Source of the DNA: Fredinandcohnia onubensis
GTDB taxonomy: Bacteria; Bacillota; Bacilli; Bacillales; Bacillaceae_L
Length of the DNA: 64,000 nt
NCBI RefSeq assembly: GCF_002734215.1
Contig: NZ_NSEB01000011.1
Location: 1-64,000 of the forward strand
Direction of reading: 5' to 3'
Shown: positions 24,507 to 35,054 of the stretch, one piece after another
How positions within the stretch are numbered: position 1 is the stretch's first letter
How the letters are laid out: each line of letters begins with the position of its first letter
Made by a program: the position numbers and the translations under genes
Notes under the pieces: generated by a model
Told to the model about the DNA's origin: nothing
Seen by the model: the letters and a program-made list of their open reading frames with translations, nothing else
Databases searched by the model: none

Positions 24507-25580
24507 CTATAGTTTATCTGATTTAAAGTTTAGATTAATGACACCAGCTTTTGTTAAAGAATCATAAAGAATCACTATTAGTGGACCAAGTAATAATCCA
24601 ACAATACCGATTATTTTAAACCCTAGGTACATACTGATCAGTGCTGCTAAAGCACTTATACCGAAACTTTGCGAATAAACCTTCGGCTCGATAATTTTTC
24701 GAATCACGGTTATAAGTACAAAAAGAATCAATAATCCAATTCCAAGTTTCGTATTTCCGTTAATTAATACAAAAATGGCCCATGGAACGATAAATGATCC
24801 TGTACCTAATATCGGAAGTAAATCGACTAGTACAATGAGCAATGACACAATTAGAAGATACTTAACATCTAAAATCCAAAGTCCAATATATGTGATAACA
24901 AAAGTTACTCCACTAAGAACTATTTGAGCTTTTAAAAAACCGACAAATATCTTTTTCAATTGGGTTGTCACAATCTTCATTTTTTCAATTGAGCTTTCCT
25001 GCAGCATATCTTTAAGCCTGTTTTTAATTCCAGGTAGATCATTCATGAAAAGAAAAGCTGCCACTAAATATACAATAAGCTCTAATAATAGCTGAGGAAG
25101 ACTTGAAACAAAACTAAACGTTCCCTCTGTTAAATTCCTTGCAGCAACGATTAATAAATCCTGGAAGGAATACAGGGTATTCATAATAGAATCCAAGACT
25201 TCCTTAGGTAAATCTTCAAAATAAGTTTCAAACTTTTCAAAGGTTGCAATAATTTGGTCTGTATCAATACTTGAAACATAAAACGGTATATTTTTCACGA
25301 CTGTGATCAGTTGATTAATGATGACATTGACTAATAAGTAGCCCAAAAATAAAACAAACACCATAAAAATAACAAACGTTACTGTAACCGAATATATTCG
25401 TTTAAACCGGTATTTAGTTATTAATAAATTGACAATTGGCTCCAATAAAAGAGCAGTAAGAAAGGCCAAAATCAATGAAATTGACATTGGTAATAAATAC
25501 AATAAAACAACAGCCAATATAACAAGAAGAATATTTCTTTTATTAATATATTTTTTAATCATTTTCGCAAAATTACCCAC
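24507..25580 (-). CDS. AI-2E family (UPF0118) membrane permease
   Basis: 357-aa integral membrane protein with about seven or eight hydrophobic helices, two near the N-terminus, then a long soluble stretch (about 110-165) and a C-terminal cluster, the layout of the AI-2E/PerM/YtvI family. The SLLIVLVDLLPILGTG segment matches the family's conserved P-x-(L/I)G block. Members export small molecules or ions; the substrate here is unknown. The GTG at 25580 has AAGGA upstream; an ATG at 25562 is an alternative start. Confidence 0.82.
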   Translation of the reverse strand: MGNFAKMIKKYINKRNILLVILAVVLLYLLPMSISLILAFLTALLLEPIVNLLITKYRFKRIYSVTVTFVIFMVFVLFLGYLLVNVIINQLITVVKNIPFYVSSIDTDQIIATFEKFETYFEDLPKEVLDSIMNTLYSFQDLLIVAARNLTEGTFSFVSSLPQLLLELIVYLVAAFLFMNDLPGIKNRLKDMLQESSIEKMKIVTTQLKKIFVGFLKAQIVLSGVTFVITYIGLWILDVKYLLIVSLLIVLVDLLPILGTGSFIVPWAIFVLINGNTKLGIGLLILFVLITVIRKIIEPKVYSQSFGISALAALISMYLGFKIIGIVGLLLGPLIVILYDSLTKAGVINLNFKSDKL

Positions 25581-25683
25581 TCTCTATCCTTATAAAATTA
25601 TTGTACAGTAAAGCAGGCATATTTAAAATATAAATATTTTTCAAAATAGATGCTTATGAGTTGACAATATTATTTCACAATTA

Positions 25684-25711
25684 AAAACAGCTACCTTATA
25701 GTAGCTGTTTT
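25684..25711 (-). terminator. terminator of the parEC operon
   Basis: AAAACAGCTAC/GTAGCTGTTTT stem with a short loop, followed on the minus strand by TTTTTAA. Confidence 0.85.
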
Positions 25712-25717
25712 CGATTT

Positions 25718-28162
25718 TTATTTTATTTCGTCGGAATTTTCCTCATATGTGACAATCCATGTATCAATTACTTCTCCCGCTTCATCTGTATCAACTACGA
25801 ATGAACCGTTGCTATAACGATCATTTGGACGTAAGGATTTTATTTCGACTGATTCGATTTTTCCATTTTGTGTTTTAAGGAAAAGTTCATCTAGATTTGT
25901 AACTAAATGTGCGCCTGCAATACGATGTGGATGATTCTTCAACTCACGAAGCATAACTAATCCACGTTTTGCTCTTGTTGCTTTTTCGAATTCTGTGATT
26001 TTCATCTTCTTGACTGCTCCACGCTGTGTAACAATACTTATCTCTGCTGGCGTTGATGGTGGTACTATAGAACCGGCAACAACATAATCGCCATCCTTAA
26101 GGTTGATACCTTTAACGCCTGCTGCTCTTGCACCAACAACGTTGACTTCTTCTTCTCCAAACCAAAGTCCATACCCTAGATGTGTAACTAAAAAGACATC
26201 CATATTGCCGTTTGTGATATGAACAGATACAACTTCATCATCGTTTTTCAGATTAATTGCAACGAGTGGTTTTGAATAACGTTGTGCTTTGTACATTGTT
26301 AGCTCTGACTTTTTCACCATACCGTTTTTGGTGATAAAGAGTAGATATTCTGGCAACTCGAAATTCGTAACTGGGAGTGCCTCTATAATGAATTCATCAC
26401 GATCAATACTTATGATATTGGCAACGTGTTGTCCTAGATCTTTCCACCTTATATCAGGTAACTCGTGCACTGGAATATATAAGTAATTCCCTTTGTTTGT
26501 AAAGAGTAATAATGTATCGGTTGTATTGATTTCAAATTTGTGTAACAGTCGATCTGTATCCTTCATGCCAAAATCTTGGCCGTTTGATGCAGCATATGAT
26601 CGAGGACTTGTCCGTTTAACATAGCCGTCCTGGGTGACAGTTACAATTACATCCTCAGATGGGATTAAAACCTCAAGATTAATCTTGATTTCTTCAATCT
26701 CGTCTTCTATTTTTGAACGACGATCATCTGCATAGGTTTTTTTCACTCGCTTCAGGTCATTTTTTATGACCTGAAATAGTTTGCGTTCATTTTGAAGAAT
26801 TTCAACTAATTCACTTATCTTTTTATTTAACTCATCATATTCTTGCTGAAGTGCTGTGATGTCAGTATTTGTTAAGCGATATAATTGCAAGGAAACGATT
26901 GCTTCAGACTGCGGTTCTGTAAATCCAAATTTATCGATTAAATTATTTTTTGCGTCTTTTTTATCCTTTGAGGCACGAATTGTCGCAATTACCTCATCTA
27001 AGATGGATAATGCCTTAATAAGACCTTCAACAACATGCTGACGTTCACGTGCTTTTTCTAGTTCATAATGAGACCGATTGGTAATAACCTCTTTTTGATG
27101 GGCAATGTACGCATCCAATATTTTTGGCAGGCTCATCAATACTGGTCGTCTGTCCATAATAGCAACCATGTTAAAGTTATAGGTTATTTGAAGATCAGTA
27201 TTTTTATAGAGGAAGTTTAGCACTCCCTGTGCGTCTGCCTCTTTTTTCAATTCAATCACGATTCTTAGACCTGTTCGGTCAGTTTCATCACGTACCTCAT
27301 TTATGCCTTCTACTTTGCGGTCTAAACGAATCTCGTCAATTTTTTTAACCATATTTGCTTTATTCACTTCATATGGTATTTCAGTGACAACGATTTGTTG
27401 TTTTCCACCGCGAAGATCCTCAATCTCTACTTTTCCACGGACAATGATTTTTCCTTTTCCTGTTTCATAGGCTTTCTTTATCCCTTCAATCCCTTGAATA
27501 ATACCACCTGTTGGGAAATCAGGGCCCTTAATCACTTCCATGAGTTCATCGACAGTTGAGTTTGGATTATCTATACGCTTGATGACACCATCTATTACTT
27601 CTCCTAGATGATGAGGCGGAATATCTGTAGCATAACCTGCTGAAATTCCTGTAGAACCATTTACAAGTAAGTTTGGGAACATCGCTGGTAATACGACTGG
27701 TTCTTTGCTTGTATCATCAAAGTTCGGAATGAATTCAACAGTGTTTTTTTCAATATCACGTAACAGCTCGGAAGCAAGACTTGAAAGACGTGCTTCCGTA
27801 TAACGCATGGCTGCTGGTGGATCACCATCATTACTACCATTATTTCCGTGCATTTCCACCAGGACATTCCGAACTTTCCAATCCTGACTTAGACGAACCA
27901 TTGCATCATATACAGATGTGTCACCGTGAGGATGGTAGTTACCAATTACATTACCAACCGTTTTAGCCGATTTACGAAAGCCTTTTTCAGCTGTATTACC
28001 TTCAACATGCATGGCATAAAGAATTCGTCTTTGAACGGGTTTAAGACCATCCCTTGCATCTGGTAAAGCACGATCTTGAATAATATATTTACTATATCTA
28101 CCGAAGCGATCTCCAATTACCTCCTCTAGAGGTAGATCACGGAATTGTTCTGTTTGTACCAT
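25718..28162 (-). CDS. parC: DNA topoisomerase IV subunit A
   Basis: Breakage-reunion subunit of topoisomerase IV, which decatenates daughter chromosomes. 814 aa (B. subtilis ParC about 806). Winged-helix active site: [11 protein letters not shown], catalytic Tyr121. The quinolone-resistance region reads [13 protein letters not shown], with Thr82 and Asp86 where Ser and Glu are common in Gram-positive ParC. The C-terminal beta-pinwheel domain (about 500-800) lacks a GyrA box (QxRGGKG), which supports ParC over GyrA. Start six bases after the parE stop, same operon, as in B. subtilis. Confidence 0.95.
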   Translation of the reverse strand: MVQTEQFRDLPLEEVIGDRFGRYSKYIIQDRALPDARDGLKPVQRRILYAMHVEGNTAEKGFRKSAKTVGNVIGNYHPHGDTSVYDAMVRLSQDWKVRNVLVEMHGNNGSNDGDPPAAMRYTEARLSSLASELLRDIEKNTVEFIPNFDDTSKEPVVLPAMFPNLLVNGSTGISAGYATDIPPHHLGEVIDGVIKRIDNPNSTVDELMEVIKGPDFPTGGIIQGIEGIKKAYETGKGKIIVRGKVEIEDLRGGKQQIVVTEIPYEVNKANMVKKIDEIRLDRKVEGINEVRDETDRTGLRIVIELKKEADAQGVLNFLYKNTDLQITYNFNMVAIMDRRPVLMSLPKILDAYIAHQKEVITNRSHYELEKARERQHVVEGLIKALSILDEVIATIRASKDKKDAKNNLIDKFGFTEPQSEAIVSLQLYRLTNTDITALQQEYDELNKKISELVEILQNERKLFQVIKNDLKRVKKTYADDRRSKIEDEIEEIKINLEVLIPSEDVIVTVTQDGYVKRTSPRSYAASNGQDFGMKDTDRLLHKFEINTTDTLLLFTNKGNYLYIPVHELPDIRWKDLGQHVANIISIDRDEFIIEALPVTNFELPEYLLFITKNGMVKKSELTMYKAQRYSKPLVAINLKNDDEVVSVHITNGNMDVFLVTHLGYGLWFGEEEVNVVGARAAGVKGINLKDGDYVVAGSIVPPSTPAEISIVTQRGAVKKMKITEFEKATRAKRGLVMLRELKNHPHRIAGAHLVTNLDELFLKTQNGKIESVEIKSLRPNDRYSNGSFVVDTDEAGEVIDTWIVTYEENSDEIK

Positions 28163-28168
28163 TTTTTG

Positions 28169-30133
28169 TTACTCCCCTTCTACGACCGATAAATTTTCAT
28201 TGTCCAAAATATTCGAATCATCTTCAAGACCAAAGGCAACATTTGATTCAATCCACTTACGGCGCGGTTCAACCTTATCGCCCATGAGTGTTGTTACTCT
28301 TCGTTCAGCCCTTGCTACGTCATCGATACGGACTCGAATTAGCGTTCTCGTTTCAGGGTTCATTGTTGTATCCCAAAGCTGGTCGGCATTCATTTCTCCT
28401 AAACCTTTATAGCGTTGAATCATATACCCTTTTCCGACTTTAGCGATAGCATGCTTTAATTCATTATCATTCCATGCATACTCAATGACTTCTTTCTTAC
28501 CTGTTCCTTTACTTACCTTATAAAGCGGTGGTAAGGCAATATATATCTTACCCGCTTCAATTAATGGCTTCATATATCGATAAAAGAAGGTTAAAAGCAA
28601 TACTTGAATATGTGCACCGTCGGTATCTGCGTCAGTCATGATAACAATCTTATCATAATTGATATCAGCAATAGTAAAATCAGCTCCAACGCCACCGCCA
28701 ATTGTATGAATGATTGTATTAATCTCTTCATTTTTAAAGATATCGGCAAGCTTTGCTTTTTCTGTATTAATAACTTTACCTCTTAACGGAAGTACTGCTT
28801 GGAAACGACGATCACGTCCTTGTTTAGCAGACCCTCCGGCAGAATCACCTTCGACAAGATAAAGTTCATTTTTATCTGGATTTTTAGATTGAGCAGGAGT
28901 TAGTTTACCACTTAATAACGCTTCGGATTTCTTTCGTTTCTTTCCGCTTCTTGCTTCTTCTCTTGCTTTTCTTGCTGCCTCTCTTGCTTGAGCAGCTTTT
29001 ACCGATTTTTTAACTAGAAGGGTACTTACATCCGGGTTTTCCTCTAGAAAATAAGCGAGGTTTTCAGAAACAACTGAATCGACAGCTGAGCGTGCTTCAC
29101 TAGTTCCAAGCTTTCCTTTTGTTTGTCCCTCAAATTGCAATAATTCTTCAGGAATACGAACGGATACAATCGCCGTTAATCCCTCGCGAATATCAGAACC
29201 ATCAAGATTTTTATCTTTTTCTTTTAATTGTCCTGTTTTACGAGCATATTCATTAAAAGCACGGGTCAATGCTGTTTTTGATCCAACTTCATGTGTACCT
29301 CCATCCTTTGTTCTTACGTTATTTACAAAGGATAAGATATTCTCTGAATACCCATCATTAAATTGAAACGCAAAATCTACCTCAATTCGGTTCTGAACCC
29401 CTTCAAAAGAAACGACAGGATGTAGCACATCCTTTTCCTCATTCAAGTATTCTACGAACGCTTCAATCCCATTTTCATAATGATAAACCTCATGGAGATC
29501 ATTGCGGTCATCAAAAATCTCAATCTTTAGCCCTTTTAATAAGAACGCTGATTCTCTTAAGCGCTCACTCAATGTTTCAAAATTAAATGTAGTCGTACTA
29601 AAAATCGTAGGGTCCGGCTTAAAATGAATAGTGGTACCCGTTTGATTTGTTTTTCCGATATTCTCAAGAGTAGTAGCAGGTTTGCCACCATTTTCAAAGC
29701 GCTGTTCATATACGAATCCATTACGCTTAATCGTGACTGTAAGCCATTCAGACAATGCATTAACAACCGATGCTCCAACCCCATGGAGACCTCCACTTGC
29801 CTTATACCCACCTTGTCCAAATTTACCGCCTGCATGTAGCACGGTAAAAATAACCTCAGGTGTTGGTTTACCCATTTTATGCATGCCAGTTGGCATTCCA
29901 CGTCCTTTATCCTGGACACTTAAACTATTGTCTTTATGGATTCTAACAATGATGTGATTCCCATAACCTGATAGGGCTTCGTCGACCGAGTTGTCTACAA
30001 TTTCATAAACAAGGTGGTGAAGTCCTTTACCATCAGTGCTTCCAATATACATACCAGGTCTCTTTCTAACAGCTTCAAGGCCTTCTAGTACCTGTATTGC
30101 ATCATCATTGTAGTCAAATTGTTGCTTCGCCAA
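28169..30133 (-). CDS. parE: DNA topoisomerase IV subunit B
   Basis: ATPase subunit of topoisomerase IV. GHKL ATPase motifs: EIVDNSVDEALSG, DKGRGMPTG and GLHGVGASVVNALS; TOPRIM motifs EGDSAGGSAKQGR and MTDADTDGAHI; C-terminal QRYKGLGEMN. Start: a TTG at 30133 has AAAGGGG at 30142-30148, 8 bp upstream, and gives the expected MAKQQFDY beginning; an in-frame ATG at 30157 lies upstream of the ribosome site and is rejected. 654 aa, matching B. subtilis ParE. Pairs with parC six bases downstream. Confidence 0.95.
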   Translation of the reverse strand: MAKQQFDYNDDAIQVLEGLEAVRKRPGMYIGSTDGKGLHHLVYEIVDNSVDEALSGYGNHIIVRIHKDNSLSVQDKGRGMPTGMHKMGKPTPEVIFTVLHAGGKFGQGGYKASGGLHGVGASVVNALSEWLTVTIKRNGFVYEQRFENGGKPATTLENIGKTNQTGTTIHFKPDPTIFSTTTFNFETLSERLRESAFLLKGLKIEIFDDRNDLHEVYHYENGIEAFVEYLNEEKDVLHPVVSFEGVQNRIEVDFAFQFNDGYSENILSFVNNVRTKDGGTHEVGSKTALTRAFNEYARKTGQLKEKDKNLDGSDIREGLTAIVSVRIPEELLQFEGQTKGKLGTSEARSAVDSVVSENLAYFLEENPDVSTLLVKKSVKAAQAREAARKAREEARSGKKRKKSEALLSGKLTPAQSKNPDKNELYLVEGDSAGGSAKQGRDRRFQAVLPLRGKVINTEKAKLADIFKNEEINTIIHTIGGGVGADFTIADINYDKIVIMTDADTDGAHIQVLLLTFFYRYMKPLIEAGKIYIALPPLYKVSKGTGKKEVIEYAWNDNELKHAIAKVGKGYMIQRYKGLGEMNADQLWDTTMNPETRTLIRVRIDDVARAERRVTTLMGDKVEPRRKWIESNVAFGLEDDSNILDNENLSVVEGE

Positions 30134-30336
30134 AAAACATACCCCTTTCATATACAAAACACTTGGGCTTTTAACCTTTCACCCAAGTACATAGCTAATA
30201 AATAGCCTCTCTCTATATAAGTAGTATCACTAATTTAGTTATTTCTTACTTAACAGAACAAATGTTTTGTTTTTTAATGCCTCACCTTTTATTTTATATC
30301 TTTATCAAAATTTCGCAAACCTTTCTCGCGAAAAGG

Positions 30337-30370
30337 ATAAAATCCTTGTATAAGAACAAGGATTTTATCT
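30337..30370 (-). terminator. hairpin after CoA-binding protein gene
   Basis: Long perfect stem GATAAAATCCTTGT/ACAAGGATTTTATC around a 5-6 base loop, just after the minus-strand stop. The T-run after it is short (CCTTTTCG). Confidence 0.7.
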
Positions 30371-30379
30371 CATGGTTTG

Positions 30380-30793
30380 TTATTTTGTCAAAGCATGTTC
30401 AACTTTTATACAACGATCCATTACAACAGTAATCCCACGTTCCTTCAAATAGTTGTATGCTTCTTCACTAACACATCCAAGCTGCGACCAAAACACATCC
30501 GCATCAATACCTTCAATTTCTTTCGCAACATCCATTAAATATTCCGATCTTCGAAAAACATTAACAATATCAATATGTCCTTCGATATCTTTTATTGATT
30601 TAACGGCTTTTACACCTAATGCTTCGTCAATAGTTGGATTTACAGGTATGATTTCATACCCAGCATCCTGCATAGCCTTACTCACCATATTGGAAGTTCT
30701 TTCAGGATTATCAGATAAACCAACAACAGCAATCCTTTTACTTTTCTTTAAAATGTTACCGAGTTCAGCACGAGTCGGAATTTCCAATGACAT
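30380..30793 (-). CDS. CoA-binding domain protein (YneT-like)
   Basis: 137-aa single Rossmann domain of the CoA-binding family related to succinyl-CoA synthetase alpha N-terminus: AVVGLSDNPERTSNMVSKAM (nucleotide loop), PVNPTIDEALG and VFWSQLGCVSEEA. It probably binds CoA or a nucleotide; no catalytic role is established. ATG with AAAGGGAGG upstream. B. subtilis yneT occupies the same place next to plsY and parE. Confidence 0.85.
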   Translation of the reverse strand: MSLEIPTRAELGNILKKSKRIAVVGLSDNPERTSNMVSKAMQDAGYEIIPVNPTIDEALGVKAVKSIKDIEGHIDIVNVFRRSEYLMDVAKEIEGIDADVFWSQLGCVSEEAYNYLKERGITVVMDRCIKVEHALTK

Positions 30794-31074
30794 TTTATTG
30801 GGTCCTCCCTTTAAATATTCTAACAGATATTATCTCTCATAGTATTTCGGTCCCAAGCCTAGATATTCCTGCATTAATTTTGATTTTCAACGTATTTGAA
30901 TATTTCTTAAGCGTTTTTCAATATTTTTTTGTCGAAATTAAAAGAAAAAATCAATGTAAGTAAAAATATCTTGTATAATGAGAATACTTGTACAAGCATG
31001 GTATTATCCATAAAGAATGATACAATGTGTCAGGAAGCACTTATCTTTATTATTTTATTAAAGGAGTTAAGAGT

Positions 31075-31686
31075 ATGGTACTTAATATTATTATTATACT
31101 CCTTGCTTATCTTCTTGGTTCGATTCCTTCTGGATTAATCGTTGGGAAGATTGGCTATGGTATAGACATTCGGGAGCATGGTAGCGGAAATTTAGGTGGG
31201 ACAAATACGTTTCGGACACTTGGAAAAAAGGCCGGCTTAATCGTTACTAGTGCAGACATCTTAAAAGGGACATTAGCAACTCTACTTCCCACTCTATTAT
31301 TGAATGGGTCATTTCCAGATTATTTTCCTTTATTAGTTGGGATGGTAGCTGTTGTAGGTCATATGTACCCAATTTTTGCAGGTTTTAAAGGTGGAAAAGC
31401 AGTCGCAACCTCTGGTGGGGTACTGTTAGGTTATAACCCAATCCTTTTTATTACAACTTTACTATGCTTTTTTATCTTTTTAAAATTGACGAAAATGGTT
31501 TCACTATCTTCTATGCTAGTTTCCATTTATTGCGTGTCATTCAGTATTGTTTATAGTATTTTTATTAAAACTGATTACCCGCTAATCATTGTTGTCTCAT
31601 TACTTGCCGTTTTCGTGTTCTATCGCCACCGAGCAAACATCGCTCGAATTAAGAATAAAACAGAGCCAAAAATTAAATGGCTATAA
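31075..31686 (+). CDS. plsY: glycerol-3-phosphate acyltransferase PlsY
   Basis: Membrane enzyme transferring an acyl group from acyl-phosphate to glycerol-3-phosphate, the first step of phospholipid synthesis. Family motifs [18 protein letters not shown] and [12 protein letters not shown] are present with about five to six membrane helices. ATG at 31075 has AAAGGAG at 31060-31066, giving 203 aa (usual length); an in-frame upstream start lacks a ribosome site. Divergent from the CoA-binding gene, as in B. subtilis (yneS). Confidence 0.94.
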   Translation: MVLNIIIILLAYLLGSIPSGLIVGKIGYGIDIREHGSGNLGGTNTFRTLGKKAGLIVTSADILKGTLATLLPTLLLNGSFPDYFPLLVGMVAVVGHMYPIFAGFKGGKAVATSGGVLLGYNPILFITTLLCFFIFLKLTKMVSLSSMLVSIYCVSFSIVYSIFIKTDYPLIIVVSLLAVFVFYRHRANIARIKNKTEPKIKWL

Positions 31687-31690
31687 GAAA

Positions 31691-31807
31691 TGCGCAAACG
31701 CCTTGTTCAGACCCGACAAGCTTAAGAAAAGCCGGCGAGAAGGATGCCTTCTATCCTTCTTGATGGATTGGCTAATGACCTCGAGGGACTAGGCGTTGGA
31801 GCTAGAC
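31691..31807. repeat. dispersed hairpin repeat, copy 1 (short form)
   Basis: Shares CCGACAAGC, ATGACCTCGAGGG and CTAGGCG(T/C)TGGA blocks with the element at 60881-61060. End arms AACGCCT (31697-31703) and AGGCGTT (31791-31797) pair perfectly; an inner stem AGAAGGAT (31738-31745) pairs with ATCCTTCT (31753-31760). No ORF. It lies between the plsY stop and the plsY/S9 peptidase terminator. Confidence 0.8.
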
Positions 31808-31817
31808 ATCAAAAATG

Positions 31818-31854
31818 GACGTGTGACCCTTCGAAAGTCACACGTCTTTCTTTT
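31818..31854. terminator. terminator between plsY and S9 peptidase
   Basis: Perfect stem GACGTGTGAC (31818-31827) with GTCACACGTC (31837-31846), followed by TTTCTTTTTT on the plus strand. Confidence 0.9.
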
Positions 31855-33639
31855 TTAAATAAATCGATCAAAAAACTCTAGTATTTTTCGATTTACTTTG
31901 ATTTCATTTTCCTTCTTCGAGAAGCCATGCCCTTCATCTTCAAGAACCAAATATTCAACTTCCCTACCTTTATCTTGCAATGCCTGTACGATTTTATCAG
32001 ATTCCGCTTTTACAACACGCGGGTCGTTTGCCCCTTGGATAACTAACATCGGTTTTACCATACCTTCTAAGTGGGTAATTGGTGAAAACTCTATTAACTT
32101 CTCTCGATCTTTTACCGGATCTCCAACCCATTGGTTCATAACAGGCTTCCAGTGCTCAGGAACCGAATTAATAAACGAGAACAAATCACTTGGTCCAAAG
32201 ATGTCAATGACAGCTTTAAAGTAGTTTTGGTGCTTACCATGAAGCAAGAGTGCCATATATCCACCATAGCTACCACCTAACAGAAGAATTTTTTCACGGT
32301 CTGCGTATCCGTTCGCAATTAACCATTCAAGTCCTTCGATATTATCGAGACGAGGACCATATCCCCAGTCACCCTCTACCATTTTCGCAAATTTCAAGCC
32401 GTATCCAGTTGAACCACGGAAGTTCGGCGCAAAAATACTATAACCCCGATTCACTAGGAATTGAAACATCGCCCTAAATGACTTTCGTTCTGCAGCCTGT
32501 GGCCCACCATGAGGCCATAAAATGACATGTCCATTTGAAACATCCTCGTTTGCCTTAAACAATAACGCCTCGATCTCTAAACCCTCAAAAGAAGGATAAG
32601 TGATTACATCAGGTTGAACAAGTTCTTCTTCTTTTACTCCAGGAACTCCATAGTTCGTAATGGCTTCCCACACATTTTCAGTAGCCTTACGCTTATAGAT
32701 GTTAAACGGATTTGTAGCAGAACGCCCAAGGACATACAGGTTGTCATTTTCTGTTACAATTAGTTTCTCAATTACGGATGAAGGCATATCATACTTTTCT
32801 ACTTCTCCTGTTTCAATATGATATCCGTACAGAAAATCCTCAACACCCTTTTCACTCACAATGTAGATTGTTTGAGATTGTTTGTTATATTTAATTGATT
32901 TCATTTCTTCCTTTTCGAACGAAACAACTTTAGAGAATGTGTTTGTTGTCACATCATATTTAGCAAGATATGAAAAATCATCATCATAATCCGTTACTAG
33001 GTAAAGCGTAGTATCAGATGTAAATAGAACATCAGATACGGTGTGCTGTTGCTCTGTCTCTGGTGTTAAGCGTACTTCGTTGCCTTCTTTATGTACAAAG
33101 GCTAATGAATATGTATTGGCAAAATGCTTTAAGTATATTTGACTGCTTTCATCTGGGCTAAGCGCTAACAAGTAGGTGGCTGCATCTTTTCCTTCGTTGA
33201 TAACCAACTCTTCTTCTGTTTCGAGGTTATAGCAATATGAATTCAAACACATTGCATTATCCTTCGTTGAAGTATAGTATAATTTCTTCCCATCCTTGGA
33301 CAGGTGTACAATCATATGTCGGTGCCCTTCCTGAATTCGTATAGGCTTTAATTCCCCTCCTTGCGGCTGAAAGGCAAATAACTGTGTATTTTCATCGCCA
33401 TCCTTATCAAATCCCGCAATTAAAAATTCACCATTTTTATCATAAGTAAGCTCTTGACAGCTTTGATCATTAAAAGTCAATGGATATGGAAAATGATTAG
33501 GCAGGTCGATTCCCCAAAGATTATATTTTCCACTTAAGTTTGTACTAAATACTACCTGTTTTTCGTCGGGACTAATCGTAAAATTCTGAATCCCAAAGGT
33601 TTTAAAAAATTGTTCTACATCAGGCTTTTGAAATTTCAT
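31855..33639 (-). CDS. S9 family serine peptidase (acylaminoacyl/prolyl oligopeptidase type)
   Basis: 594-aa cytosolic peptidase with an N-terminal beta-propeller (about 20-330, repeated WD-like blades) and a C-terminal alpha/beta hydrolase. Catalytic triad visible: Ser457 in GGSYGG, Asp539 in QGANDPRV, His571 in EGHGF. The oxyanion/HGGP motif is WPHGGPQA near 377. No signal peptide. Likely removes short N-terminal peptides or acylated residues. Convergent with plsY. The B. subtilis cluster lacks this gene at this position, so it is a local insertion. Confidence 0.9.
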   Translation of the reverse strand: MKFQKPDVEQFFKTFGIQNFTISPDEKQVVFSTNLSGKYNLWGIDLPNHFPYPLTFNDQSCQELTYDKNGEFLIAGFDKDGDENTQLFAFQPQGGELKPIRIQEGHRHMIVHLSKDGKKLYYTSTKDNAMCLNSYCYNLETEEELVINEGKDAATYLLALSPDESSQIYLKHFANTYSLAFVHKEGNEVRLTPETEQQHTVSDVLFTSDTTLYLVTDYDDDFSYLAKYDVTTNTFSKVVSFEKEEMKSIKYNKQSQTIYIVSEKGVEDFLYGYHIETGEVEKYDMPSSVIEKLIVTENDNLYVLGRSATNPFNIYKRKATENVWEAITNYGVPGVKEEELVQPDVITYPSFEGLEIEALLFKANEDVSNGHVILWPHGGPQAAERKSFRAMFQFLVNRGYSIFAPNFRGSTGYGLKFAKMVEGDWGYGPRLDNIEGLEWLIANGYADREKILLLGGSYGGYMALLLHGKHQNYFKAVIDIFGPSDLFSFINSVPEHWKPVMNQWVGDPVKDREKLIEFSPITHLEGMVKPMLVIQGANDPRVVKAESDKIVQALQDKGREVEYLVLEDEGHGFSKKENEIKVNRKILEFFDRFI

Positions 33640-33832
33640 CCTTAAACACCTACTTCTTTAGATTTCAATCCACATGCAAATAATTCGACAGTTTTCTATA
33701 TTCTCCTGCCCATTTATTTCGACAGATGAAATATTCTTCAAATCATTGACAATATTCGATAAATTTCTAACATTTTTTCATAGTTTTGTATTATAGTAGA
33801 ATTATCATATTCTGGTGAGGAGCAAATGTTAT

Positions 33833-35020
33833 ATGAGACGAAGCAGAAGGAAGAAAAGAGCATTATTTAGCACCAAATATCTCATTAGTACAATGATTCT
33901 ATTACTTATTCCATTAGGCATTTATTTCTCTCTAACTAATGTGAATGCAAATACAAAAACCGAGGGATACATTACTCAAAATCATGAATTCAAAAAGACT
34001 GAGCAAAATTTCAAACCGTTTACAACATCAATGTCACTAGCAGCAATTGGAGATATTTTAATTCATTCTACCGTGTATAATGATGCAAAAACTGACAATG
34101 GCTATGATTTCAAGCCAATGATTGCAAATGTGAAGGACTTACTTGAGAACGCAGACATCACGATTGCCAATCAAGAAACAATTGTTGGTGGAACAGAAAT
34201 CGGATTATCTACTTATCCGAGTTTTAACAGCCCCTATGAGGTAGCTGATGCATTTAAGAATGCTGGTGTAGACATTGTTTCTATTGCGAATAACCATACC
34301 CTAGACCGCGGTGAAAAGGCGATTATTAGTGCTACAAATTATTTAAATAAAATCGGAATGGAATATACAGGGGGGTACCAGAGTCCTGAAGATAAAAGTA
34401 GAATTAGGGTATTAAATCAAAATGGAATTAACATTGCATTTCTTTCCTACACTTATGGGACAAATGGGATTCCTGTCCCTAAGGGAAAAGATCACCTTGT
34501 TAACTTAATTGACATGGAACTCATAAAAAAAGATATAAAAGCAGCAAAAGAGATTGCTGATGTCGTATCAGTAAGTATGCATTGGGGAAATGAGTATCAA
34601 TTACTCCCGAATGATCAACAAAAACAATTAGCACAACAGCTTGCAGATGAAGGTGTTGACCTCATTATTGGTCACCATCCTCATGTCTTACAACCGATGG
34701 ATTGGTTAACAGGTAAGGATGGAAATCAAACCTTCGTTATTTACTCATTAGGTAATTTCTTATCTGGACAGATGTGGGATTATAAGGATATTGGTGGGGT
34801 TTTAAAAGTTGAAATTATCAAAGAAGTAAAATCAAAGGATGAATCCATCATTCGCATTCAAAACCCGCAATTTACACCAACGTTTGTATCAAACAGTCAT
34901 AACAGAAACTTTAAGGTAGTACCTCTCGAAAATGCCGGCGCCGTCGGATTAAGCAATGCTTCAAGTAAATATGATGAAATGACCCACCATATGAATCAAT
35001 GGCTTAATCAAGAACAGTAA
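33833..35020 (+). CDS. CapA family (PgsA-like) membrane-anchored protein
   Basis: Single N-terminal membrane anchor (about residues 14-36 after an Arg/Lys-rich start) and an extracytoplasmic metallophosphatase-like CapA domain: AAIGDILIHSTVY, NQETIVGG, SIANNHTLDRG, SMHWGNEY and IGHHPHVLQP. Relatives take part in poly-gamma-glutamate capsule synthesis or export. No capB/capC genes are nearby, so a capsule role is not supported here. Start: AGGAG at 33818-33822 serves the ATG at 33833; the GTG at 33815 is inside the ribosome site. Confidence 0.83.
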   Translation: MRRSRRKKRALFSTKYLISTMILLLIPLGIYFSLTNVNANTKTEGYITQNHEFKKTEQNFKPFTTSMSLAAIGDILIHSTVYNDAKTDNGYDFKPMIANVKDLLENADITIANQETIVGGTEIGLSTYPSFNSPYEVADAFKNAGVDIVSIANNHTLDRGEKAIISATNYLNKIGMEYTGGYQSPEDKSRIRVLNQNGINIAFLSYTYGTNGIPVPKGKDHLVNLIDMELIKKDIKAAKEIADVVSVSMHWGNEYQLLPNDQQKQLAQQLADEGVDLIIGHHPHVLQPMDWLTGKDGNQTFVIYSLGNFLSGQMWDYKDIGGVLKVEIIKEVKSKDESIIRIQNPQFTPTFVSNSHNRNFKVVPLENAGAVGLSNASSKYDEMTHHMNQWLNQEQ

Positions 35021-35027
35021 CTAAAAG

Positions 35028-35054
35028 ACAAGGCACTTAAATGCCTTGTTTTTT
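35028..35054. terminator. terminator between capA-like gene and thioesterase
   Basis: ACAAGGCA (35028-35035) with TGCCTTGT (35042-35049) and a plus-strand T-run. Confidence 0.88.

Noticed and set aside
25718-30133. gyrA/gyrB instead of parC/parE
   Set aside because: The A subunit lacks a GyrA box and gene order (plsY, yneT, parE, parC) matches the topoisomerase IV locus.
30929-31138. 69-codon ORF overlapping the plsY start
   Set aside because: Out of frame with plsY, no ribosome site; plsY start at 31075 is strongly supported.
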